Shown here piece after piece: positions 1-7,063 of a stretch of 22,198 nt of DNA. This DNA is from Timburyella sp030842085 (GTDB lineage Bacteria > Bacillota > Clostridia > Oscillospirales > Acutalibacteraceae). A program made the translations under genes and the position numbers. The stretch spans positions 1 to 22,198 of the forward strand of contig JAUUSE010000029.1 in assembly GCA_030842085.1 (NCBI GenBank), in the 5' to 3' direction. Within the stretch, counting starts at the first letter, position 1. Each line of letters opens with the position of its first letter. The notes under the pieces were generated by a model. It was not told the origin of the DNA. It searched no databases and saw only the letters and a list, made by a program, of their open reading frames with translations.

Positions 1-289
1 TATCGGCGCCCGACTCCATTATAAACGAATCGTCGTCCTTTTTCGAGACTATCCTCCCGTAAAGGCCGCCTATGGTTATTATCTCGTCGCCAACCTGTAC
101 GCTGTCGCGCATCTTCTGCTCTTCCTTTGTCTTTTTGCGCTGCGGACGTATTAATATAAAATAAATAAGAGCGGCAAATCCGATAATATATACTATCATT
201 ATCAGAATAGAAGCCCAGCTGCCTGTTGTCTCACCAGTGCCTGAAGTAGTAGGCGTTGAAGTGTCCAGCAGATTAAATAAATTACGCAT
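1..289 (-). CDS. yajC: YajC, preprotein translocase accessory subunit (3' end beyond window)
   Basis: Reverse-strand reading from ATG at 289 gives 96 residues before the window edge. The layout is a short polar N-terminus, one hydrophobic membrane segment at about residues 25-47, the typical IRPQRKK basic turn right after it, then a soluble part with VGDEIITIGGLYGRI. That arrangement and the GDEI-TIGGLYG motif are diagnostic of YajC, the small membrane protein that associates with SecDF-YidC in protein export. An AAAGGA ribosome binding site lies at 301-306. The start follows the end of tgt by about 80 bases on the same strand, the common tgt-yajC order in Bacillota, so the two are probably co-transcribed. 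The C-terminus lies outside the window. Confidence 0.93.
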   Translation of the reverse strand, partial: MRNLFNLLDTSTPTTSGTGETTGSWASILIMIVYIIGFAALIYFILIRPQRKKTKEEQKMRDSVQVGDEIITIGGLYGRIVSKKDDDSFIMESGAD

Positions 290-371
290 TAAATTATCAT
301 TCCTTTATTTATATTCTAAAGCTTAGTTTAATATTATACATTGATATAAGCCTTATTTCAATGATTTATTT

Positions 372-1502
372 TTAAATTCTTACATCTATAACGCCTAACT
401 GCTGCCTTTTAAACTCAGCAAAGCTGTCGTTGTCCAATGCGTCGCGTATTCTTTCCATAAGCGTATTGTAAAAATACAAATTATGCATAACAAGCAGACG
501 CATGCCGAGCATCTCACCGCACTTTATAAGATGACGCAGGTATGCCCGGCTATGGTGCTTGCAGGTCGGGCAGTCGCAGCTTTCATCAAGCGGAGAGGTA
601 TCGTATTGGTATTTGGCATTGTTTATATTTATTATTCCCTGCCATGTAAAAGCGTGGCCGTGACGCGCATTGCGGCTGGGCATTACGCAGTCAAATAAAT
701 CTACTCCCCTGTCTACCGCTTCCAAAATATTAGCCGGTGTACCGACGCCCATTAAGTATCTCGGACGGTCTGCCGGCATAAACGGCTCTATCGCCTCTAT
801 TACCGCATACATCTCTTCCGCCGGCTCGCCGACCGCCAAGCCACCTATGGCGTAGCCCGGCAAATCGAGCTCAGCTATTTTTTTCATGTGCTCGCACCGT
901 AAGTCTAAATATGTCGAACCTTGGTTTATTCCAAAAAGCAGCTGATTTTTATTTATAGTATCCTCCATTGAGTTAAGGCGGTTCATCTCATCCCTGCAGC
1001 GGTAGAGCCACCGAACGGTGCGCTCGCAGGAATCTTTTGTATATTTATATTCCGCCGGATTTTCTATGCATTCGTCAAACGCCATTGCTATTGTAGAGCC
1101 GAGGTTTGACTGTATCTGCATGCTTTCCTCCGGCCCCATAAAAATTGCTTTTCCGTCGACATGCGATTTAAAGCTTACGCCGCGCTCCTTTATCTCGCGC
1201 AGCTTAGCGAGTGAAAAAACCTGAAATCCGCCTGAATCGGTAAGTATAGGGCCGTCCCAGCCGGTCATTTTGTGCAGGCCGCCTATCTGCTTTACCGTGT
1301 CATCGCCCGGCCGCACATGCAGATGATATGTGTTGCACAGCATTACCTGACATTTAAGCTCTTTTAAATCAAATGCCGACACAGCCCCCTTAATGGCCGC
1401 CGACGTCGCCACATTCATAAAGGCCGGCGTCTGCACATCGCCGTGGACAGTGCTGAAAATACCGCGCCGCGCGCTGCCTTGCTTTTTTATTAAAGTGTAC
1501 AT
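372..1502 (-). CDS. tgt: Queuine/preQ1 tRNA-guanine transglycosylase
   Basis: This protein exchanges guanine-34 of GUN-anticodon tRNAs for the queuosine precursor preQ1 in the cytoplasm. It has 376 residues, normal for the bacterial family. Visible motifs are LTDSGGFQVFSL with the catalytic Asp89, GGLAVGEP at 220-227, RYLMGVGTP at 248-256, and FDCVMPSRNAR with the nucleophile Asp271. The zinc site is Cys309, Cys311, Cys314 and His340 (CDCPTC...MHNLYFY). The frame stays open upstream to 1598, but GGAGG at 1507-1511 sits 4 bases before ATG 1500-1502 and the protein family starts there, so I chose that start. A promoter is visible at 1668-1697. yajC follows; queA, its usual operon partner, is about 4 kb away. 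Confidence 0.97.
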   Translation of the reverse strand: MYTLIKKQGSARRGIFSTVHGDVQTPAFMNVATSAAIKGAVSAFDLKELKCQVMLCNTYHLHVRPGDDTVKQIGGLHKMTGWDGPILTDSGGFQVFSLAKLREIKERGVSFKSHVDGKAIFMGPEESMQIQSNLGSTIAMAFDECIENPAEYKYTKDSCERTVRWLYRCRDEMNRLNSMEDTINKNQLLFGINQGSTYLDLRCEHMKKIAELDLPGYAIGGLAVGEPAEEMYAVIEAIEPFMPADRPRYLMGVGTPANILEAVDRGVDLFDCVMPSRNARHGHAFTWQGIININNAKYQYDTSPLDESCDCPTCKHHSRAYLRHLIKCGEMLGMRLLVMHNLYFYNTLMERIRDALDNDSFAEFKRQQLGVIDVRI

Positions 1503-1667
1503 GTTTCCTCCGATTATTTTATACAAATTTAAATTTTTGCGTTTTTTGTTCGCGGGTGTTGTTTTACCAGCCGCCGTCCTTATATACCGGCAAGTCATGA
1601 TGCTCTATGTATCAATCGTAAAGAGCAAAAGACTTCCTGCCTTTTACTGCGTTAAAATTCGAGTTTG

Positions 1668-1697
1668 ATTATATCATTAATTTTGCTTTTAAGTCAA
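1668..1697 (-). promoter_or_regulatory. Sigma-A-type promoter for tgt-yajC
   Basis: Read on the minus strand, TTGACT (1692-1697) and TATAAT (1668-1673) are separated by 18 bases, with an extended TGA just before the -10. Transcription would start near 1661, leaving a leader of about 160 bases before tgt. I found no recognisable preQ1 riboswitch in that leader. Confidence 0.65.
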
Positions 1698-1855
1698 CCA
1701 ATTGCAAGCTATAGCATCAGATTTTGCCATTTAAATCCGCCGCTGAGAGAGGGACGTACAGAGTTTTACGATATGCACTGCTCATAATAAATCATATTGT
1801 ATAAAAACGGCGTATAAATCAATACAAATTCGGTTAATATTTTTTCCGGGCACAC

Positions 1856-1884
1856 TTGTTGCAGGTAATAAATAATGATATAAT
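1856..1884 (+). promoter_or_regulatory. Strong promoter of the ferritin gene
   Basis: TTGTTG (1856-1861) and TATAAT (1879-1884) are separated by exactly 17 bases, with an extended -10 TGA at 1876-1878. The predicted start, about 1891, coincides with the first base of a small hairpin (GGGAA 1891-1895 with TTCCC 1913-1917, plus AAG/CTT inside). I saw no clear Fur-box or PerR-box palindrome overlapping it. Confidence 0.75.
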
Positions 1885-1946
1885 ATGAGCGGGAAATAAG
1901 TATGTGCGCTTGTTCCCAAGCTATTAAAAATTAAGGAGTTGTTATT

Positions 1947-2459
1947 ATGATTAATGAAAAAGTAGCAAAATTATTAAACACTCAAATCAATAAAGAATTT
2001 TATTCTGCTTATCTTTATCTCAGCTTTGCAAACTATTTTGACGACAGGGGTCTTGACGGATTTGCAAACTGGTATAATATTCAGGCTCAGGAAGAGCGCG
2101 ACCATGCAATGCTGTTTTTGCAGTACATGCAGAACAACGACCTCAGAGTAACATTTGATGCAATAGATAAGCCGTCGGTTGCGCTGGACAGCGACATGGG
2201 CGTGCTTAAGGCAGGACTTGAGCATGAGAGATATGTTACGGGACTTATAAATACAATATACAAGGCTGCGGCTGAAGACAACGATTATCGCACAGTTCAG
2301 TTCCTCGACTGGTTTGTAAAAGAGCAGGGCGAAGAAGAAACAAACGCAACTGACCTTATAAAGAAAATGGAAGTGTTCGGCTCTGACGCAAAAGGACTTT
2401 ATATGCTTAATCAGGAGCTTGGCGGACGCACTTATTCCGCTCCGTCGCTTACTCTGTAA
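1947..2459 (+). CDS. ftnA: Non-haem bacterial ferritin
   Basis: This 170-residue four-helix-bundle protein should assemble into a 24-subunit shell that oxidises and stores iron. All ligands known from E. coli FtnA are at the same positions: Glu17, Glu50 and His53 (site A), Glu94 and Glu130 (site B), Glu49, Glu126 and Glu129 (site C), plus Gln127. EEERDHAM-like helix B appears as QEERDHAM, and helix D as EQGEEE. No haem-binding bacterioferritin methionine pattern was noted, so I call it ferritin rather than Bfr. AAGGAG at 1933-1938 precedes ATG 1947. It is a single-gene unit with its own promoter (1856-1884) and terminator (2499-2534). The surrounding genes have no obvious link to iron. Confidence 0.96.
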   Translation: MINEKVAKLLNTQINKEFYSAYLYLSFANYFDDRGLDGFANWYNIQAQEERDHAMLFLQYMQNNDLRVTFDAIDKPSVALDSDMGVLKAGLEHERYVTGLINTIYKAAAEDNDYRTVQFLDWFVKEQGEEETNATDLIKKMEVFGSDAKGLYMLNQELGGRTYSAPSLTL

Positions 2460-2498
2460 TTTCTGCAAAAGGCAGATAAGGCTTAAAATTGTCTTTAT

Positions 2499-2534
2499 AA
2501 AACCCTCTTCCGCCTATGTGCAGAAGAGGGTTTT
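2499..2534 (+). terminator. Intrinsic terminator after ferritin
   Basis: AAAACCCTCTTC (2499-2510) pairs perfectly with GAAGAGGGTTTT (2523-2534) around a 12-base loop, giving a 12 bp stem that ends in a T run. The A-run on the left means it could also stop minus-strand transcripts. Confidence 0.9.
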
Positions 2535-2572
2535 ATATTTGAGAGAATATTATTAAATTACGAGAACTAAAC

Positions 2573-2624
2573 TAATGTTAACATTAAATTTTTCTCTTTA
2601 AAAAATCAAATATTATAGTATAAT
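2573..2624 (+). promoter_or_regulatory. Probable promoter with a palindromic operator candidate, ahead of the small-ORF/gpmA unit
   Basis: A perfect TATAAT lies at 2619-2624, with only a weak -35 match (TTTAAA around 2597-2602, 16 base spacing). Just upstream is the perfect 14 bp palindrome TAATGTTAACATTA (2573-2586). The position is right for the unit starting at 2678. The promoter call rests mainly on the -10 and context; the palindrome as an operator is inference. Confidence 0.45.
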
Positions 2625-2677
2625 ATATTTAATTAGTTTTAACTAACTCAACTTGCAGTAAAAAGGAGGTATAAAAA

Positions 2678-2809
2678 ATGAATATGCATAAAATGGAAAG
2701 AATAAAAAACAGCTCAGGCTTTAGCGGCACTTTACCAAAGCAGAGGAAGCCTCCAAAGGCACTTAAAGGCTATGGGATTGATGAATCTGCATATAATTCT
2801 GAAAAATAA
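2678..2809 (+). CDS. Small basic protein, 43 residues, function unknown
   Basis: This ORF was found by eye, being too short for usual ORF cut-offs. Its support is one of the best ribosome binding sites in the window, AAGGAGGT at 2663-2670, placed 7 bases before ATG 2678, downstream of a TATAAT box. The product starts MNMHKMERIKNSSGF, has a basic proline-containing middle (KQRKPPKALKG) and an acidic end (IDESAYNSEK). It has no membrane segment, signal peptide or cysteine. I do not recognise a family. Its stop codon overlaps an ATG (TAATG, 2807-2811) that opens a 31-codon frame ending at 2904, and the 62-codon ORF and gpmA follow. It may be a leader peptide or a small regulator of the gpmA unit, but that is a guess. 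Confidence 0.55.
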   Translation: MNMHKMERIKNSSGFSGTLPKQRKPPKALKGYGIDESAYNSEK

Positions 2810-2881
2810 TGCTTAAAGTATCGATACCGACAGTTGCCGGCTTTATTCTGAGCTTATGGACGAGAAAAAGTAATCTGGGTT

Positions 2882-3070
2882 GTGGTACTGTCCGGTGGAT
2901 ATAGTCGCAGTGACGTCGATAGGCTTCTTTATAAAAATCCGGGGCTTATTGCAAGCTTTTCGCGGGCGCTGCTTTCAGATTTGTCTGTAGAACAAAGCGA
3001 CGAAGAATTTGATAAGGCTTTATCTGATGCAATATCAGAAATCTATAAAGCATCTGTTAAGGAGAAATAG
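2882..3070 (+). CDS. Small acidic hypothetical protein upstream of gpmA
   Basis: This 62-residue frame opens with GTG at 2882 and ends 2 bases before the gpmA ATG. The ribosome binding site for gpmA (AAGGAG, 3059-3064) lies inside its last codons, so the two are likely translationally linked. The sequence SRSDVDRLLYKNPGLIASF followed by DEEFDKALSDAISEIYKAS is amphipathic and helix-like, and its codon use resembles coding DNA. No family is recognised. The weak points are the lack of a convincing ribosome binding site for the GTG, and stop codons in its own frame at 2807 and 2849 between it and the small gene upstream in the same frame. It could be a real short protein or the remnant of a longer gene. 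Confidence 0.5.
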   Translation: MVLSGGYSRSDVDRLLYKNPGLIASFSRALLSDLSVEQSDEEFDKALSDAISEIYKASVKEK

Positions 3071-3072
3071 AA

Positions 3073-3822
3073 ATGAGCTACAAATTAGTTATGATTAGAC
3101 ACGGCGAAAGTATATGGAACAAAGAAAATCTTTTTACAGGATGGACGGATGTTGACCTTTCTGAAAATGGCAGAAACGAGGCCATTCTTGCAGGAAAACT
3201 TCTAAAAGAAAACGGTTACAGCTTCGACGTCTGTTATACGTCATATTTGAAAAGAGCCATTCATACGGCAAACTGCGCGCTTGAGCAACTTGATGAAGAA
3301 TGGATTCCAGTTATAAAAACATGGAAGCTCAACGAGCGTCACTACGGCGCACTTCAAGGCCTCAACAAGTCCGAAACGGCCGAAAAATACGGTGAGGAGC
3401 AGGTAAAAATCTGGCGGCGCTCTTTCGATGTACGCCCGCCGGCACTTGACACTTCGGACGAAAGAAATCCAGCGCGGCAGCCTATGTATAAAAATATAGA
3501 TAAAAGCGAGCTTCCGCTTTGCGAAAGTCTTAAGGACACTATTGCAAGGGTTATTCCCTATTATGAAGCTGCAATTAAAAATGATATCGCAGCCGGTAAA
3601 AATGTTCTTATCACTGCGCATGGAAATTCGCTGCGTGCACTTGTAATGTACATTGACAACATCTCCGAAAAAAATATAGTTGAACTTAATATTCCTACCG
3701 GCGTGCCTCTTGTATACGAGCTGGATGATGAATTTAAGCCGATTACGCATTATTATTTAGGAGATAAAAAGCTGATTGAGCAGAAGATGAATGCTGTAAA
3801 AAATCAAGGCGCTAAAAAATAG
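3073..3822 (+). CDS. gpmA: 2,3-bisphosphoglycerate-dependent phosphoglycerate mutase
   Basis: This enzyme interconverts 3- and 2-phosphoglycerate in glycolysis and gluconeogenesis. Its 249 residues match the dPGM family. The N-terminus has the RHG signature with phospho-acceptor His10, followed by NLFTGWTDVDLSENG. NERHYGALQGLNK carries the acid/base Glu88, RRSFDVRPPAL is the typical insertion, and TAHGNSLRAL contains the second catalytic His183. AAGGAG (3059-3064) precedes ATG 3073 by 8 bases. It is the last gene of the short plus-strand unit and is closed by a strong terminator at 3854-3888. It is unrelated in pathway to its neighbours. Confidence 0.97.
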   Translation: MSYKLVMIRHGESIWNKENLFTGWTDVDLSENGRNEAILAGKLLKENGYSFDVCYTSYLKRAIHTANCALEQLDEEWIPVIKTWKLNERHYGALQGLNKSETAEKYGEEQVKIWRRSFDVRPPALDTSDERNPARQPMYKNIDKSELPLCESLKDTIARVIPYYEAAIKNDIAAGKNVLITAHGNSLRALVMYIDNISEKNIVELNIPTGVPLVYELDDEFKPITHYYLGDKKLIEQKMNAVKNQGAKK

Positions 3823-3853
3823 CTTTCATAGAAGTTAAAATCATATAAATATA

Positions 3854-3888
3854 AAAAAGATGCATTAAATTGTAATGCATCTTTTTTT
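3854..3888 (+). terminator. Intrinsic terminator after gpmA
   Basis: AAAAAGATGCATTA (3854-3867) pairs with TAATGCATCTTTTT (3873-3886) around a 5-base loop, and the run of seven T ends at 3888. The stem is a perfect 14 bp. Confidence 0.92.
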
Positions 3889-4216
3889 GATATTGCCACA
3901 ATATTCTCGGCCTTTCGTAAAAGCACAGAATAAAAAATTTTATACTGCATGGAAAATACGACAAAACGGCAAATTGCAGCACCGAAAGCTGAGAAATAAA
4001 AATTTTTTACTGCATCGTTCGGCAGTATTAGCGCTAAATAAATTAATGGTATAATATATGCTTTTGAAACAGCAGTTTTCAGCAAGTGTTTAAAGCTTTC
4101 CCAATTTTCTTTTATGCCGCGGCCTTATTTATAATCACATAATTGCAAAACTTTAATATCACACGCAGTCAAAAAGCGCTATTTCTAAATACAAAATTCT
4201 AATTAAAATAATTCTT
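3889..4216. repeat. Non-coding stretch with a 24-base imperfect direct repeat
   Basis: I see no supported gene here. Two 24-base copies at 3927-3950 and 3992-4015 match at 21 positions; both begin AGAA, run through an A/T tract and end ACTGCAT. A TATAAT with extended TGG at 4047-4055 looks like an orphan -10 on the plus strand, with no gene downstream in that direction. The rest is AT-rich and featureless to my eye. Confidence 0.4.
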
Positions 4217-5280
4217 TTAAAAAATATCTATCGCCATTTGACGATAAATCCACCGGCAGATAAGCGACACAACAAATTGCCTTTCACTGTCCGTAAGCTC
4301 GCGGCCGGGCGGAATAGCATACCATTTGTTAAGACAGCCGCGGCAGCATGTTGCCGTGGCATGCTGAGCTAAAAATACCGGATGACCGCGCATGGGCGTC
4401 TGTTTGCCGTCGTTTGCTGACGCTGCCGGAGAAATTCTCTGTTCTATAAAATTCTCCGCATGCCTACGTATAGTATCCATTCCTCTTCTTTCAACATATT
4501 CCCTGTCTTTTTTACTCAGTCTGAATTCACTCCTAAAATCCGACTGTGATAGGCGATTAAATATGTCCGAATAGGCGCTATAATCTATGTTTGCTTTTTT
4601 TGCCTGCAATGTTTGCTTTGCACGCTCTATGTTATACACTCTTCCCTGCTTTTTGAAATTAGCTCCTGTCTGCTTAAAATGAAAATCCACGTAATTTTTT
4701 ACGCACTGTGCCCGGCTGCCAAGCACCCAGTCATAATCGCACAGCCTTGCATTGTCTCCCGATTCTCCGCCGCAGGTCACAGCGGATATTTTTCCAGTGC
4801 TAAGATATTTTTCTATATCAACGCTTTCAAGCATCGGTTCGTGTATTATCTCACGCCGAAATATTGGCAATTTTAGAAATATAGGAAGCCGGTAATCAGC
4901 AGCAGCCTGGTTTTCACATGTACAAATTACAGTGACATTGCTGTAGCCGCCGGCAGGACGTCGGCCATTCTATCTATACGCTTGGTAATAATGACAAAAT
5001 TTAAATCATGGCGGGTATGTATAATCTTCCACGCCTGATCTCTCCATTCATCTGCCTCTTCTATAAAAAAGTCAGACGTCAGGCAAGTATATATCGGCTC
5101 TGATGTGTGACGCAGCTTATATTCCCCGTTTCTATTAAGCCGAATCGGCAAATCAAAATTATTCGTTTTCGAAACTATGCTGCTGTCTTTGCCGAATTGT
5201 CCGTCGCGGCGGTATACATAGCAGTTGTGACAGCCTGAAGATATTTTTTTACAGCCGTGCCATGGATTCCAAACAGCCAC
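4217..5280 (-). pseudogene. Frameshifted DUF5131 (phage Gp37/Gp68-like)-DUF4186 fusion
   Basis: Reading from GTG 5280 (GAGGT Shine-Dalgarno 8 bases upstream) gives NPWHGCKKISSGCHNCY with the family's three-cysteine motif (Cys10, Cys17, Cys20), then TSDFFIEEADEWR and FVIITKRIDRM, and hits a stop at 4927-4929. In the neighbouring frame the protein continues without a gap: GYSNVTVICTCENQ, YRLPIFL, then GGESGDNARLCDYDWVL and FHFKQTGA, all DUF5131 hallmarks. Homologues, from memory, have a DWGD-like segment between LP and GY that is missing here, so a deletion near 4946-4956 that is not a multiple of three best explains the break. From about 4573 down to 4217 the same frame carries a DUF4186 domain (NDGKQTPMRGHPVF, AQHATATCCRGCLNKW, PGRELT). 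About 353 residues would result if repaired. A sequencing error cannot be excluded. The function of either domain is unknown to me. Confidence 0.75.
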
Positions 5281-5512
5281 AGCCTACACCTCATTCAAAA
5301 TGTGAATAATATAATTTTTATGATTTAATTTCTTTCCGCCTAAGTTGAAACAGCAATAAAATAGTACACTAAACTTTAATTCAATATTTGCAGAAGACAT
5401 TTTATCTTTAAAATATATACTCTATGCGCTATTGCTAAAGCACTATTATATACGTAAAGGACTCAAAGCCTTACCCATTAATATTCAAATAAAATTTGTT
5501 TAATAATGTTCA

Positions 5513-5540
5513 AATGTTACTTCAACATATAAGTAACATT
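5513..5540. repeat. Inverted repeat downstream of queA
   Basis: AATGTTACTT (5513-5522) and AAGTAACATT (5531-5540) form a perfect 10 bp stem with an 8-base loop, starting only 3 bases beyond the queA stop on the minus strand. There is no good T-run after it in the minus direction, so it is either a weak terminator or a 3' end stabiliser. The rest of 5281-5543 is AT-rich with no other feature. Confidence 0.5.
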
Positions 5541-5543
5541 AAA

Positions 5544-6569
5544 CTATACAATCAGCATGGCGTCGCCAAAGCTGAAAAAGCGGTATTTTTCTTTTATTGC
5601 TTCATGATAGGCTTTCATTGTCAAATCATAACCGGCAAAGGCCGACACAAGCATTATAAGCGTACTCTCCGGCAGGTGAAAATTTGTTATAAGTCCGTCG
5701 ATAGCTTTAAATTTATAACCGGGATATATAAAAATATCCGTGTCGCCGGAGCATGCTTTAAGCTCACCATTAAATTTTGCCGCCACACTCTCAAGTGTCC
5801 GGCAGCTTGTAGTGCCGACGCTTATTACTCTGCCGCCCGAAGCACGGCACTCATTTATTATATCAACCGTTTTCTGCGGAAGATAATAGCGCTCGCTGTG
5901 CATTTTATGCTCGGTTATCTCTTCCTCCTTAACCGGGCGGAAAGTACCGAGCCCCACATGCAGCGTAACATAGCCTATTTTTACTCCACCCTCTTTAATT
6001 TTATCAAGCAGCTCGGGTGTAAAATGCAGGCCGGCTGTCGGCGCCGCGGCAGAGCCTTCCTCTTTTGAATATACCGTTTGATACCGCTCTTTATCTTCAA
6101 GCTCTTCGGTTATATAATGTGGAAGCGGCATTATACCTATGGCATGCAGTATATCATGAAAGTCGCTTTCATGTGCAAATTTAACTATGCGGTTTCCGCT
6201 GTCAATTACATCTATTATCTCGCCGCTCATTAGGCCGTCAAAGTCGAATTTGTTCCCTACTTTGGCCTTTTTTCCCGGGCCGCACAACACTTCCCATACA
6301 TCCCTCTCAATTTCCTTAAGCAGCAGAAACTCAACCTTTGCGCCGGTATCGACGCGGCGGCCGTAAAGGCGCGCCTCCAGCACCCGTGTATCATTGAGTA
6401 TGAGGCAGTCGTTCGGCTTAAGCAGATTTGGCAGTGACGAAAATATATCATGCGATATATCTCCGCTTTCTCTATCCACTACCATAAGCCGCGAGGCGTC
6501 GCGCGGATATATCGGATGCTGAGCTATAAGCTCAGGCGGCAAGTCGTAAAAAAAGTCTGATTTTTTCAT
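5544..6569 (-). CDS. queA: S-adenosylmethionine:tRNA ribosyltransferase-isomerase
   Basis: QueA transfers and isomerises the ribosyl part of S-adenosylmethionine onto preQ1-modified tRNA, giving epoxyqueuosine, the step after Tgt. The 341 residues fit the family. Recognisable stretches are the N-terminal SDFFYDLPPELIAQHP, DCLILNDTRVLEARLYGRR, GSAAAPTAGLHFTPELL, YVTLHVGLGTFRPV, and the C-terminal ITNFHLPESTLIMLVSAFAG. The start at ATG 6567-6569 fits the family N-terminus, although the ribosome binding site is poor (GAGATGAT, rather distant). A TATAAT on the minus strand at 6589-6594 could be its -10, but I see no convincing -35. It is divergent from the lysine-riboswitch unit and separated from tgt by six other genes or remnants. 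Confidence 0.97.
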   Translation of the reverse strand: MKKSDFFYDLPPELIAQHPIYPRDASRLMVVDRESGDISHDIFSSLPNLLKPNDCLILNDTRVLEARLYGRRVDTGAKVEFLLLKEIERDVWEVLCGPGKKAKVGNKFDFDGLMSGEIIDVIDSGNRIVKFAHESDFHDILHAIGIMPLPHYITEELEDKERYQTVYSKEEGSAAAPTAGLHFTPELLDKIKEGGVKIGYVTLHVGLGTFRPVKEEEITEHKMHSERYYLPQKTVDIINECRASGGRVISVGTTSCRTLESVAAKFNGELKACSGDTDIFIYPGYKFKAIDGLITNFHLPESTLIMLVSAFAGYDLTMKAYHEAIKEKYRFFSFGDAMLIV

Positions 6570-6616
6570 GTATTTAATATCATCTCACATTATATATAGT
6601 TATAATTAAAATATGT

Positions 6617-6645
6617 TTGACAAAGCATATAACCAGTGCTACAAT
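6617..6645 (+). promoter_or_regulatory. Promoter of the asd riboswitch transcript
   Basis: A perfect TTGACA (6617-6622) is followed, after exactly 17 bases, by TACAAT (6640-6645) with an extended TGC at 6637-6639. Transcription would begin near 6652, about 15 bases before the first riboswitch helix. Confidence 0.88.
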
Positions 6646-6662
6646 TAAGCCATAAAATAGAT

Positions 6663-6840
6663 ATAGAGATAGAGGCGCGATAAAGATTAGTAACACTTAT
6701 TGAGGCCAGCCAAGGCCGCTTGCAGATTAGTGCGAAATGCGGAACCGCCGAAGGAAAAAGCACGGCAAAGCCTTTTCCTGGTTGCAGGGTTAATAGCTCT
6801 GTGATTGTCATCATTTATTTATGATGGAGAGCTATCTTTA
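6663..6840 (+). ncRNA. Lysine riboswitch (L-box)
   Basis: The closing helix P1 is AGATAG (6667-6672) with CTATCT (6832-6837). Conserved core elements are in the right order: AGAGGCGCG on the 5' side, an AGTAA segment, a GGCC-rich P3 arm, the GCCGAAG motif, P4 as GGAAAAAG with CTTTTCC, CTGGTTGCAGGG, a P5 hairpin (CATCAT...ATGATG), and the 3' signature GGAGAGCTATCT. These match what I know of the L-box class, which binds lysine and usually stops transcription of lysine synthesis or uptake genes. An intrinsic terminator follows about 50 bases downstream, and asd follows that. The family assignment is from memory of the consensus, not from a covariance search. Confidence 0.93.
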
Positions 6841-6885
6841 CAGACAAAAGTCTGCACTTGGCACGCTTTCTATTATATTGCAATG

Positions 6886-6911
6886 ATGACCGGTTATCAA
6901 CCGGTTTTTTT
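6886..6911 (+). terminator. Riboswitch-controlled intrinsic terminator
   Basis: ACCGGTT (6889-6895) pairs with AACCGGT (6899-6905) around ATC, followed by seven T (6905-6911). Its place between riboswitch and asd fits lysine-dependent premature termination. A small CAGAC-AAAA-GTCTG hairpin (6841-6854) sits between the aptamer and the terminator. Confidence 0.88.
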
Positions 6912-7063
6912 ATTACAGCGGCGTTTGCTTCTCCGACTTAATAAGATTACGTTCTTCTAAGCTCAATTTTTGCAAATCTATTTTGCCGAATATATGCGTA
7001 TCCGCGCACACGCATGCCGGTAAATTAATAAAATATAACAGGCGCGGAGAAAAGGTGACTAAA

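Larger units (their letters stand above)
1599..1946. other. Divergent intergenic region between tgt and ferritin
   Basis: This stretch has no protein gene that I can support. It holds the tgt promoter (minus strand) and the ferritin promoter with its leader (plus strand), listed separately. The part between about 1700 and 1850 is AT-rich and shows nothing else recognisable. Confidence 0.6.

Noticed and set aside
1741..1756. CTGAGAGAGGG string reminiscent of the TPP riboswitch core
   Set aside because: None of the other thi-box elements are present and no thiamine gene follows.
1974..2468. Minus-strand 164-codon frame across the ferritin gene
   Set aside because: It lies opposite a clear gene, and its cysteine- and lysine-rich product matches nothing.
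3804..4085. Minus-strand 93-codon frame downstream of gpmA
   Set aside because: It runs through the gpmA terminator, has no ribosome binding site and no recognisable domain.
6590..6814. Minus-strand 74-codon frame upstream of queA
   Set aside because: It is the complement of the lysine riboswitch and its promoter.
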